NCBI GenBank assembly: GCA_900768515.1
Contig: CAAGDG010000169.1
Location: forward strand, 1 to 21,457
DNA length: 21,457 nt
Direction: 5' to 3'
From: Lentisphaeria bacterium
Lineage (GTDB): Bacteria > Verrucomicrobiota > Lentisphaeria > Victivallales > Victivallaceae
Below the pieces are notes generated by a model. The model searched no databases, was not told the DNA's origin, and saw only the letters and a program-made list of their open reading frames with translations. The position numbers and the translations under genes are program-made. Shown piece after piece: positions 1 to 7,307 of the stretch (its first letter is position 1; every line of letters begins with the position of its first letter).

Positions 1-57
1 CAGAAGTTTTTCTGCGGCGGAGTCTGCGTAGCGCCAGCGGGACGTGCGACAGCTCAT
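1..57 (-). CDS. 5' end of an unidentified gene, overlapping the rsmD stop (partial)
   Basis: On the minus strand an ATG at 57-55 overlaps the rsmD stop codon (ATGA arrangement) and opens a frame that runs off the window edge after 19 codons. The visible peptide begins MSCRTSRWRYADSAAEKLL. The 4-bp overlap is typical of translational coupling in an operon and is the main support. The rsmD 3' end (GGGAGGATCTCCGC before the ATG) offers a GGGAGG-like ribosome-binding site about 8 nt upstream. A tryptophan in a short basic N-terminus followed by a helix is reminiscent of RecJ-type exonuclease N-termini, but 19 residues cannot establish this, so no function is assigned. Confidence 0.5.
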   Translation of the reverse strand, partial: MSCRTSRWRYADSAAEKLL

Positions 58-620
58 GCGGAGATCCTCCCGAGCAGAAAAATGACGCTTCCGAACTTCC
101 GGATGTTCCATTCGGTGGATGCCGCCGTTTCGAGCAGCGTGCCGGCGGCGCCCGGCGTGTCCGGGACCTCCCAGACCAGCAGTGCACCGGCGAATGCGGA
201 ACGGAATTTGGCATTGCACAGCAGCATCCGGAACGCCTCCGTCGAGCCGGCGTAGGGCGGATCCGCGAAGATGAGGTCCGCGCTGCCGGCGGAAGCGTAG
301 CGGCATGGATCGAGCGCGTCGGCATTGAAGGTCATAATGCGGCTTTCGACGCCGGTTTTCCGGATTCTGGCGACATTGTCCTCCAGCACGCGGAAGTGGA
401 CGGGATCCCGTTCGACCAGAACCACCTGTTCAGCGCCGCGGCTGGCCGCCTCGAGCCCGAGAGCGCCGGATCCGGCGAAAAGGTCGAGCACCCGGCGTCC
501 GGCAAAGGGACCGAGGCTGTCGAACAGCGCTTTTCGCGAACGCGCGAGCGTCGGGCGCACTCCGAAGCCGGGAGGTGCGGCCAGTTCAAGGTTCCGGGCG
601 GTTCCGGCGATAATCCGCAT
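54..620 (-). CDS. rsmD: 16S rRNA (guanine966-N2)-methyltransferase RsmD
   Basis: The 188-residue product is the usual size for RsmD, which methylates G966 of 16S rRNA with S-adenosylmethionine during small-subunit assembly. The class I methyltransferase fold is visible. Motif I is DLFAGSGALGLEA (about residues 46-58), with an acidic residue ending the next strand (VLVERD, about 68-72). The catalytic motif is DPPY (120-123), the form expected for exocyclic-amine methylation of guanine. The N-terminus MRIIAG is typical of the family. I chose the ATG at 620-618 over an in-frame TTG at 629-627. The TTG abuts the guaA stop codon, whereas the ATG gives the canonical N-terminus and uses the GGGAG at the end of guaA, about 12 nt upstream. 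The gene follows guaA directly and overlaps the next gene by 4 bp, so it probably sits in one operon with both. Confidence 0.93.
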   Translation of the reverse strand: MRIIAGTARNLELAAPPGFGVRPTLARSRKALFDSLGPFAGRRVLDLFAGSGALGLEAASRGAEQVVLVERDPVHFRVLEDNVARIRKTGVESRIMTFNADALDPCRYASAGSADLIFADPPYAGSTEAFRMLLCNAKFRSAFAGALLVWEVPDTPGAAGTLLETAASTEWNIRKFGSVIFLLGRISA

Positions 621-629
621 GGTGGACAA

Positions 630-2171
630 TCACTCCCATTCGATGGTCCCCGGCGGCTTGCTGGTAATGTCGTAGACCACCCGGTTGACGCCGTTGACTT
701 CGTTGATGATGCGGGAGGAGATGCGGCCGAGCAGCTCGTAGGGGAGCTGGACCCAGTCCGCGGTCATGCCGTCGGTGCTGTCGACGGCGCGGAGAGCGAT
801 CGTATAGTCGTAGGTTCGTTCATCCCCCATCACGCCGACGCTGCGGACCGGCAGGAAGACGGCGAACGTCTGCCAGATCGAATAATAGAGCCCGGCCTTT
901 TTGATTTCGTCGACCACAATTTCGTCCGCATCCTGAAGGATGGCGAGCGTGCGCCGGCTGATGGCTCCGACGTGTCTGACGGCGAGGCCGGGGCCGGGGA
1001 AGGGCTGACGCATGACCACGTCCTCGGGCAGTCCGAGCTGGCGGCCGACCTCCCGGACTTCGTCTTTGAAGAGTCGGCTCAGGGGCTCGAGGAGTTTGAA
1101 TTTCATCTCCTTGGGCAGTCCGCCGACGTTGTGATGGCTTTTGATCATGGCGGCCGGATTTCCGTCGATCGGAACGCTCTCGATCACGTCCGGATAGGTG
1201 GTGCCCTGGGCGAGGAAAGCGGCGTTTTCGATTTTGGCGGATGCGTCGTCGAAGACGCTGACGAATTCGTTTCCGATGATTTTGCGTTTCTTCTCCGGTT
1301 CGTCGACGCCGGCCAGTTTGTCGAGGAAGCGGTCGGAAGCGTCGATGTAGATCAGCTTCATTGCGAAATTGCGGCCGAAGAGCTCCCGGACCCGTTCCGC
1401 CTCGTTTTTCCGAAGCAGTCCGTTGTTGACGAAGATGCAGTTGAGCTGACGGCCGATCGCCTTGTGAATCAACGCGGCGGCGACCGAGGAATCGACGCCG
1501 CCGGAGAGTCCGAGGATCACGTTGGAATCGCCGACCTTTTCCCGGATTTCCCGGACCTGCTGCTCAATGAAGGACTCCATGGTCCAGTCGCCGGAGCACT
1601 TGCAGATGCGGCGGCAGAAGTTGGCGATGATGGTCTTTCCCTGGGGGGTATGGACCACCTCGGGGTGAAACTGAAGGCCGTAGAACTCCCTGCCTGCGAC
1701 CCGGACGGCGCAGTATTCGGTATTCCCGCTGGAACCGAGCACCTGAAAATCGCCTTCGGGAAGGCGGACCACCTTGTCGCCGTGAGACATCCAGACCTGG
1801 ATTTCGTAGGGGAGGTCTGCGAAGAGCTCTCCGCGCTCGATGATGCTCAGCGTTGCCTTGCCGTATTCGCGGGCTTTGCCGCGTTCGATTTCGCCGCCGA
1901 GCGTATGGACCATCAACTGGAGTCCGTAGCAGATTCCGAGGATCGGAATCCCGAGTTCAAAGATGGCCGGATCACACTTTGGGGCGTGTTCGGCATAGAC
2001 GCTGGAGGGGCCGCCGGAGAGGATGATGCCGCGGGGATTCTCCCGCCGGATCTCTTCGGCACTGGTGGAAAAAGGCAGGATTTTGCTGTACACCCGGCAT
2101 TCTCGGATTCGCCTGGCGATCAGCTGACTGTACTGCGACCCGAAGTCGAGCACTACGATTGTTTCACTCAT
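630..2171 (-). CDS. guaA: GMP synthase (glutamine-hydrolysing)
   Basis: GuaA converts XMP, ATP and glutamine to GMP, the last step of guanine nucleotide synthesis. The 513-residue product has the full two-domain architecture. The class I glutamine amidotransferase domain carries the nucleophile Cys81 (GICYGLQ) and His169/Glu171 (FHPEV). The ATP pyrophosphatase domain carries the PP-loop SGGVDSS (223-229). The C-terminal dimerisation/XMP-binding domain ends in the diagnostic KPPGTIEWE. The ATG has a GGAAG ribosome-binding site 4-5 nt upstream. rsmD follows immediately. A sigma70-like promoter lies just upstream and the inferred leader is only about 36 nt, which leaves little room for a purine riboswitch. 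No anomalies were seen. Confidence 0.99.
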   Translation of the reverse strand: MSETIVVLDFGSQYSQLIARRIRECRVYSKILPFSTSAEEIRRENPRGIILSGGPSSVYAEHAPKCDPAIFELGIPILGICYGLQLMVHTLGGEIERGKAREYGKATLSIIERGELFADLPYEIQVWMSHGDKVVRLPEGDFQVLGSSGNTEYCAVRVAGREFYGLQFHPEVVHTPQGKTIIANFCRRICKCSGDWTMESFIEQQVREIREKVGDSNVILGLSGGVDSSVAAALIHKAIGRQLNCIFVNNGLLRKNEAERVRELFGRNFAMKLIYIDASDRFLDKLAGVDEPEKKRKIIGNEFVSVFDDASAKIENAAFLAQGTTYPDVIESVPIDGNPAAMIKSHHNVGGLPKEMKFKLLEPLSRLFKDEVREVGRQLGLPEDVVMRQPFPGPGLAVRHVGAISRRTLAILQDADEIVVDEIKKAGLYYSIWQTFAVFLPVRSVGVMGDERTYDYTIALRAVDSTDGMTADWVQLPYELLGRISSRIINEVNGVNRVVYDITSKPPGTIEWE

Positions 2172-2213
2172 GATCTTCCATGGGGGTGATAAGGTTTTGA
2201 TTCAATTATGCGG

Positions 2214-2242
2214 ATAATATAGCACAAAAAAACTGTTTTTAA
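2214..2242 (-). promoter_or_regulatory. Predicted sigma70-type promoter of guaA-rsmD
   Basis: On the minus strand TTAAAA (2242-2237; 4 of 6 to TTGACA) is followed after exactly 17 nt by TATTAT (2219-2214; 5 of 6 to TATAAT). The site lies in an AT-rich patch 40-70 nt upstream of the guaA ATG. The spacing and position fit, but the -35 box is imperfect and no start site has been mapped. Confidence 0.5.
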
Positions 2243-2377
2243 AAGAGGGGGCCCTTTAATTTTCCGATCTTTGAGACTATGTTATGAACATTTCGCTGGA
2301 GGGAAGTTGTTCTCCGCAGCCGGTAACGGTCCCCGGTCCGGCGATACAATCGAATATTTTTAGAAGGGGCGGTGACG

Positions 2378-3496
2378 ATGAGCAGAAGTACGGAGCAGCG
2401 GACGAGGGAGTACGATCCGGCGATGGCGGCCTCCGGAGCGGAGCACGGTTCAGAATATCTCTGGTTTAGCAGCGACGATCCCCGCTGCCGTCTGGACGGG
2501 GTGCGGTTCCGTTCCCGGGGAGGCCTGCTGCGGCGTCTGCCGGACGATCCGGAGCTGCCGGAAGCGGTGCGGCATCTTGCCGCGCACACGTCCGGGTTGT
2601 CGCTGGGGTTTGTGACCGACACCGGCCGGCTCCGGCTGAAGGTGAAGCTTTACTCCCGTTCGCGTCACGATCACATGCCGGCGACCGGGGATGCCGGTTT
2701 CGATCTCTACTGGAAAACGGATTTCGGCTGGAAGTTTCTGGCGGTGACACGTATTTCTCTGGACAAGGATGATTACGAAGTCGACCTGCTGCAGGGGATT
2801 CCGCGTCGCCCTCGGGAACTGTTGCTCAACTATCCGCTTTACAGCGGAGTCGAGTCGGTGGAAATCGGCATTGATCCGGATGCGACGCTGGCTCCGCCGC
2901 CGGAGCGTGACGATCCTCGTCCGGTGGTGATCTACGGCAGTTCGATTACGCAGGGGGCGTGTGCTTCACGGCCGGGCCAGACGTTTGTCAACACGCTGAG
3001 CCGCCGGCTCGGCTTTGAATTTCTGAACTACGGTTTTTCCGGAAACGGGAAGGGGGAACCGTCGGTGATCGAATACCTGGCCCGGATTCCGGATCCGGTG
3101 ATGTTCATCCTGGATTATGAGGCGAATGCCGGTTTTGACGGCATTCGTGCGACCCTGGAGGCGGCGATTCGCCGGTTGCGGCGGAGTCACGCTGCGGTTC
3201 CGATTGTGGTGCTGACGCAGATCCCCTGGGGGCGGGAGCTGCTGGAAAACGAAGGGGACATGAAACGTCGTTCCGGCGGGATTCAGAAGGCGCTGGAGTT
3301 TCAGAAGGATCTGGTCGAACGTCTCCGGGGGGAGGGGGATCGGCGGCTCTGGCTGATTGAGGGTTTGGGGCTGACGGGAGAAGACTGGGACAACAGCCTG
3401 GTTGACGGAGTTCATCCGAACGATCTCGGCTTCCGCCGGATGGCGGATGCGCTTGAACCGCGTCTTCGAGATATCTTAAGCATTTGCAGGAGTTGA
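2378..3496 (+). CDS. SGNH/GDSL hydrolase with N-terminal GxDLY domain (probable carbohydrate esterase)
   Basis: The 372-residue product has two recognisable parts. The N-terminal beta-rich half contains the signature GFDLY (107-111), the name-giving motif of the GxDLY domain that precedes this type of GDSL esterase. The C-terminal SGNH hydrolase half has block I GSSITQG (187-193; nucleophile probably Ser189), block II NYGFSGNG, an Asn in LDYEAN (about 250), and the catalytic Asp/His pair in DGVHPND (Asp343, His346). Relatives act as acetyl or acyl esterases on carbohydrates, so deacetylation of a sugar is plausible; the substrate is unknown. No signal peptide is visible, suggesting a cytoplasmic enzyme. 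I chose the ATG at 2378 because AAGGGG lies 8 nt upstream; an in-frame GTG at 2372 is too close to that site. The stop is only 5 nt before the prmA ATG, so the two genes are probably cotranscribed. Confidence 0.85.
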   Translation: MSRSTEQRTREYDPAMAASGAEHGSEYLWFSSDDPRCRLDGVRFRSRGGLLRRLPDDPELPEAVRHLAAHTSGLSLGFVTDTGRLRLKVKLYSRSRHDHMPATGDAGFDLYWKTDFGWKFLAVTRISLDKDDYEVDLLQGIPRRPRELLLNYPLYSGVESVEIGIDPDATLAPPPERDDPRPVVIYGSSITQGACASRPGQTFVNTLSRRLGFEFLNYGFSGNGKGEPSVIEYLARIPDPVMFILDYEANAGFDGIRATLEAAIRRLRRSHAAVPIVVLTQIPWGRELLENEGDMKRRSGGIQKALEFQKDLVERLRGEGDRRLWLIEGLGLTGEDWDNSLVDGVHPNDLGFRRMADALEPRLRDILSICRS

Positions 3497-3501
3497 GATT
3501 G

Positions 3502-4398
3502 ATGGATGATTTGCTCTATTGTGTAAAGTTGCGCGATGCTTCGGAACATTTTGATCTTGCCGCGGAGATGCTGGCGGCGCTCGATCTGGAGTTCAGCAGC
3601 TGGGAGGACCTGGAGAACCGGCAGGTGATTCACACGGTTTACACGCAGGATCCCGTTGCGGGGGCCGAAGCGCTGAAACGGATTCGGGCAGCGGTGGAGG
3701 AGTGGCGCGAGTACGGCGTTGAAATTGTTGAGATTGAACCATTTGAAATTCGCCGCGAAGATTGGGCGGAAGTGTGGAAGAAATATTTCGATCTGATTCC
3801 GATTTCGGAGCGGCTGATCATCAAGCCGAGCTGGTTGAAATGCGATCCTTTGCCGGGACAGAAGGTGCTGGAGATCGATCCGGGGATGAGTTTCGGCACC
3901 GGTCAGCACGCCACCACCAGTTTCTGCCTGAAAATGGTGGACAAGCTGTCGACAGATCCGGAGGTCCGAAGTCTGCTGGATGCCGGTTGCGGTTCCGGGA
4001 TTCTGGCGATAGCGGGTGCGCTGCTCGGCTACGATCCGGTCGATGCATTCGATTACGATCCCGACGCGGTGAACATTGCGGCGGAGAATCTGGCACGGAA
4101 TCATATTTCCGGAGTCGAACCCGAGATCGCCGATGCCGCCACTTACCAGGGGCGTCCGGAGCAGTATGATCTGGTCTGTGCAAACATTCTCGGTCACCTG
4201 CTGAAGGCGTACCGGCACAACATTGCCGGCTGGGTGCGTCACAGCGGCTATCTGGCGCTGGCCGGAATTTTAAGTACGGAATTTGATTCCCTGTCGAAGG
4301 CTTTCTGTGAAATCGGATTTGAAGAGGTGGAGCGCGAAACGCTGCGCGAGTGGACGAGCGGCCTCTTCCGCAAGCGGCGGCATCCGTCGAGCTTCTGA
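3502..4398 (+). CDS. prmA: Ribosomal protein L11 methyltransferase PrmA
   Basis: The 298-residue product matches PrmA, which trimethylates ribosomal protein L11 with S-adenosylmethionine. The N-terminal region (about 1-110) corresponds to the L11-recognition domain. The hallmark DPGMSFGTGQHATT (126-139) corresponds to the family's DPG-AFGTG-H-TT segment. SAM-binding motif I is LDAGCGSGILAIA (159-171), an acidic segment FDYDPDA follows (183-189), and the catalytic-loop NIL is at 228-230. The ATG at 3502 has AGGAG 9 nt upstream, inside the end of the esterase gene; an upstream in-frame TTG at 3484 precedes that site and is rejected. The role in translation is unrelated to the esterase, so the pairing probably reflects shared transcription rather than shared function. 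Confidence 0.95.
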   Translation: MDDLLYCVKLRDASEHFDLAAEMLAALDLEFSSWEDLENRQVIHTVYTQDPVAGAEALKRIRAAVEEWREYGVEIVEIEPFEIRREDWAEVWKKYFDLIPISERLIIKPSWLKCDPLPGQKVLEIDPGMSFGTGQHATTSFCLKMVDKLSTDPEVRSLLDAGCGSGILAIAGALLGYDPVDAFDYDPDAVNIAAENLARNHISGVEPEIADAATYQGRPEQYDLVCANILGHLLKAYRHNIAGWVRHSGYLALAGILSTEFDSLSKAFCEIGFEEVERETLREWTSGLFRKRRHPSSF

Positions 4399-4410
4399 CG
4401 CGGGGCAGGG

Positions 4411-4442
4411 GGCTGGTCCGGATTCAGATTTCCGGATCAGCC
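4411..4442. terminator. Long hairpin between convergent prmA and the oppC-like gene
   Basis: GGCTGGTCCGGA (4411-4422) pairs with TCCGGATCAGCC (4431-4442) over 12 bp with a single G-U wobble and an 8-nt loop. It lies between two convergent genes and overlaps the stop codon of the minus-strand permease. There is no T-run on either side, so it is not a classical intrinsic terminator. It may protect 3' ends or act in bidirectional termination. Confidence 0.45.
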
Positions 4443-5363
4443 GTTCTGGCGCGGATCGAGCGCATCCCGGAGGGCGTCTCCGAGGACGTTGAGAGCCAGG
4501 ACCAGTCCGAACATGAAGGCGGTTGCCGCGGCAATTTCCCACCAGATGCCGCGCCAGAGTCGCTCCTGGCCGTCTGAAATCATCACTCCCCAGCTTGGTG
4601 CGGCCTGCACCCCGAACCCGAGGTAGCTGACAATGACCTCGAGCATGATCGCTCCGGCGAAGGAGAGGGTGAAATAGATGATGACGAGGTGAAAGACGTT
4701 GGGCAGGATGTGCCTCCAGATGATGACCGGAGAACTGACTCCCGCCACGCGTGCCGCGGCGATGTACGGCATGGTTCGCAGCCGCATGGTTTCGCCGCGC
4801 ACGACCCGGCACAGGGTGACCCAGCCGGTCAATCCGATTGCGAGATAGACGGCCAGCATACCAGGTTCCGCCCGCAACACCGTACCGACCGCTTCCGCAC
4901 AGCGCATCATTCCTGGGGACAGGAAGTTGCGTGAGACGAGCAGCGCGAATGCCAGGATGAAGAGCAGCGTCGGCATCGACGCGAAAGTGCTGTAGAGCCA
5001 CACGACCCAGTCATCGAACTTACCTCCGTAAAAACCGGCCACTGCGCCGAGGGCGACCCCGATCACGGCGGAGATCAGACTGGCGATGATTCCGACTTTG
5101 ACGGCGGTTGCGCTGCCGGCGAGGGCACGCCAGAAGACGTCCCGTCCCTGATAATCGGTTCCCAGCCAGTGCTCAGGGGAGGGGGGGGCGTAACGGGCGT
5201 TGTCGTCAGCGATCTGGTAAATCGGAGTAATCCGGCAGTGATCACAGTAGACGGCATAAAGCTCGGTTCCGACTGCGGCGGCGAGGTAGAGCAGAACGAC
5301 GGCGAGAGAAAGCATCGCAATCGGACTTCTGCAAAGTTTTTTCCAGGCGCGCTTGTTGCTCAC
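4437..5363 (-). CDS. OppC/DppC-type ABC transporter permease (lone gene)
   Basis: The 308-residue product is a full-length permease of the binding-protein-dependent peptide/nickel ABC transporter class. A first membrane segment follows a short basic N-terminus (about 14-36). Next comes the OppC-type periplasmic segment ending HWLGTDYQGRDVF (65-77), several further membrane helices, and the ATPase-contacting EAA loop (about 202-220, AARVAGVSS...WRHILPN). The GTG at 5363-5361 overlaps the mnmG TGA (GTGA) and has GGGGGAG 6 nt upstream. The longer frame upstream lies inside mnmG and is a shadow. OppC proteins normally pair with OppB and two ATPases, but no transporter partner is encoded in the window and the next gene is convergent. 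The substrate cannot be inferred; peptides or oligosaccharides are both known for this class. Confidence 0.9.
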   Translation of the reverse strand: MSNKRAWKKLCRSPIAMLSLAVVLLYLAAAVGTELYAVYCDHCRITPIYQIADDNARYAPPSPEHWLGTDYQGRDVFWRALAGSATAVKVGIIASLISAVIGVALGAVAGFYGGKFDDWVVWLYSTFASMPTLLFILAFALLVSRNFLSPGMMRCAEAVGTVLRAEPGMLAVYLAIGLTGWVTLCRVVRGETMRLRTMPYIAAARVAGVSSPVIIWRHILPNVFHLVIIYFTLSFAGAIMLEVIVSYLGFGVQAAPSWGVMISDGQERLWRGIWWEIAAATAFMFGLVLALNVLGDALRDALDPRQNG

Positions 5364-7246
5364 TGCGAACTCCCCCGGGAACCGGATTCCCGTTGCCGGC
5401 GGTTGAGCCAGACCTGGAGCAGAGCGAGATCGGAAGGTGTGACGCCGTCGATTCTTCCCGCCTGAGCCAGCGTGGTCGGCCGCACTTTCTGGAGTTTTGC
5501 CCGCGATTCGTTGCCGAGTCCTCGGATGGTGGAATAGTCGATCTCTTCGGGGATCGGCAGCTGTTCCCATTTTTTCAAGCGGGCGATTTCAACTTCCTCC
5601 CGCTGGAGATAGCCGTCGTAACGCGCCTCGACCAGCAGCTGGCGCCAGATACGCTGACCGGTCCTGCCGCCGGGCAGTTGCGGCAGAAGTTCCGCGGGGA
5701 AGGGGAGGCGGGGGAGGGCGTCTTCACAGGAAAGACCGTCTGGAATTTCTTTCAGATGGATCAGCAGCGGCTTCCCGGCATGGCGCACATTTCTGCACTG
5801 TTCGAGTGCCCGGCGCAGTTCCTGCCGATAGGCGTGGAATTCCCGGAATTTCGCTTCGGGCAGGAGTCCGAGAGAGTGGGCGAATTCCGCGAGCCTGAGA
5901 TCGGCGTTGTCCTGCCGCAAATGGAGCCGGTATTCAGCGCGGCTGGTAAAAAGGCGGTAGGGTTCCACGATCTCTTTCGTCACAAGGTCATCGATCATGA
6001 CACCGATGTAGCTTTGATCCCGTCCGATTTCGACGTTGTCCATTCCTGCCGCGGTCCGCCCGGCGTTGAGTCCTGCGATGAGCCCCTGTCCGGCGGCTTC
6101 TTCATAGCCGCTGGTTCCGTTGATCTGTCCGGCGGTGAAGAGATTCGGCCAGCTTTTCACCCGCAGGGAGCGTTCCAGCTGATCGGGAAAGAGAAAATCG
6201 TATTCGATCGCGTATGCGTACCGGGAGATCACCGCGTGTTCCATGCCGGGAATCGAATGGATCATCTGCCGCTGCACTTCAGGCGGCAGGCTGGTGGAGA
6301 TTCCGTTGATATAATATTCCCGAGTCTGTGCTCCTTCCGGTTCGAGGTAGAGCAGGTGGCGCGGGTGCTGCGGGAAACGTACAATTTTATCTTCAAAGGA
6401 AGGGCAGTACCGGGTTCCGATTCCCTTAATAACTCCTTGATACATAGGGGAATATTGCAGGTTGTTCCGAATGATTTCCACTGTTTCCGCGGTGGAATAA
6501 ACCTGATGGCAGGGCAGATCGTGACGAATCGCTTCCGGGAGGGCGGGGCGCAGCTCCCTGCTCCAGAAGCAGAACTCCTCGAATTCGGGCTCCGACGGCT
6601 GAATCGACATGGCGGAAAAATCGATGGTTTTGGCCATGATGCGGGGAGGGGTGCCGGTTTTCAATCTGCCCAGCCGGAGTCCGAGCTGATCGCGCAGGGC
6701 ATCCGAGAGGAGGTCTGAGGCGAAATCTCCGGCACGTCCACCGGAAAAATTCCGGAGTCCGTAATGCAATTTCCCGTGGAGGAATGTTCCGGTTGTCACG
6801 ACAACGGCTCCACAGGGAATTCGGTCGCCGAAACGGGTTTCTATGGCGGAAATTCGGCCATTTTCGATCAGAAATCCGGAGACTTCCGCCTGAAGAAGGT
6901 CGAGGTTTGGCGTTTCCTCCAGATAGAGTTTCATAGCGCGCGAGTAAATTGCCTTGTCGCATTGGGAACGAGGCGACCAGACCGCGGGGCCTTTGGTTCG
7001 GTTCAACAAGCGGAACTGGATGGAAGCCGCATCCGTAACAATCCCCATTGCGCCTCCCATGGCGTCGATTTCGCGGACGACCTGACCTTTGGCAATGCCT
7101 CCGACTGCGGGATTGCAGCTCATTTGAGCAATATGATCGAGATTGAGGGTGACGAGAGCCACACTTGCGCCGATTCTTGCAGCTGCCAAAGCGGCTTCGC
7201 ATCCGGCGTGTCCGGCGCCGATCACAGCTACATCGTAATATTTCAT
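5360..7246 (-). CDS. mnmG: tRNA uridine-5-carboxymethylaminomethyl modification enzyme MnmG (GidA)
   Basis: MnmG works with MnmE to install the carboxymethylaminomethyl group at C5 of wobble uridine 34 in certain tRNAs, using FAD, NADH and methylene-tetrahydrofolate. The 628-residue product is family-typical. The N-terminal FAD-binding motif is GAGHAG (10-15). The conserved CNPAVGGIAKG follows (about 44-54), then KGPAVW, the GRLKTGTPPR signature, GYEEAAGQG and TSRAEYRLHLRQDNADLR. The C-terminal GidA-associated helical domain includes EARYDGYL and closes with GLGNESRAKLQKVRP. The ATG at 7246 has only a weak GGAA-like site upstream. A good promoter lies at 7279-7307. A lone permease gene overlaps its stop codon. 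The more usual partners mnmE, rsmG or parAB are not adjacent. Confidence 0.99.
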   Translation of the reverse strand: MKYYDVAVIGAGHAGCEAALAAARIGASVALVTLNLDHIAQMSCNPAVGGIAKGQVVREIDAMGGAMGIVTDAASIQFRLLNRTKGPAVWSPRSQCDKAIYSRAMKLYLEETPNLDLLQAEVSGFLIENGRISAIETRFGDRIPCGAVVVTTGTFLHGKLHYGLRNFSGGRAGDFASDLLSDALRDQLGLRLGRLKTGTPPRIMAKTIDFSAMSIQPSEPEFEEFCFWSRELRPALPEAIRHDLPCHQVYSTAETVEIIRNNLQYSPMYQGVIKGIGTRYCPSFEDKIVRFPQHPRHLLYLEPEGAQTREYYINGISTSLPPEVQRQMIHSIPGMEHAVISRYAYAIEYDFLFPDQLERSLRVKSWPNLFTAGQINGTSGYEEAAGQGLIAGLNAGRTAAGMDNVEIGRDQSYIGVMIDDLVTKEIVEPYRLFTSRAEYRLHLRQDNADLRLAEFAHSLGLLPEAKFREFHAYRQELRRALEQCRNVRHAGKPLLIHLKEIPDGLSCEDALPRLPFPAELLPQLPGGRTGQRIWRQLLVEARYDGYLQREEVEIARLKKWEQLPIPEEIDYSTIRGLGNESRAKLQKVRPTTLAQAGRIDGVTPSDLALLQVWLNRRQRESGSRGSSQ

Positions 7247-7278
7247 GGTAACGTTCCGAATGAGATTGACATTTATAT

Positions 7279-7307
7279 AAAATAAGACCGGATTCGACAG
7301 GAATCAA
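7279..7307 (-). promoter_or_regulatory. Predicted sigma70-type promoter of mnmG
   Basis: On the minus strand TTGATT (7307-7302) and TATTTT (7284-7279) are separated by exactly 17 nt. The start of transcription would fall near 7271, giving a leader of about 25 nt before the mnmG ATG. A TATATA just downstream is an alternative -10 with poorer spacing. Confidence 0.5.

Noticed and set aside
396..2189. 597-codon plus-strand open frame opposite guaA and rsmD
   Set aside because: It is exactly antisense to two unmistakable genes. Its Asp/Val/Ala/Gly-rich composition is the typical shadow of GC-rich coding DNA, and it resembles no protein family.
2172..2377. Purine riboswitch upstream of guaA
   Set aside because: The predicted leader is only about 36 nt, and I see no conserved purine-aptamer loops or attenuator terminator.
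3412..4242. 276-codon minus-strand open frame opposite prmA
   Set aside because: It is a shadow of prmA with a low-complexity Arg/Gln/Asn-rich sequence and no start signals.
5393..6718. 441-codon plus-strand open frame opposite mnmG
   Set aside because: It is antisense to a highly conserved gene and has no family features of its own.
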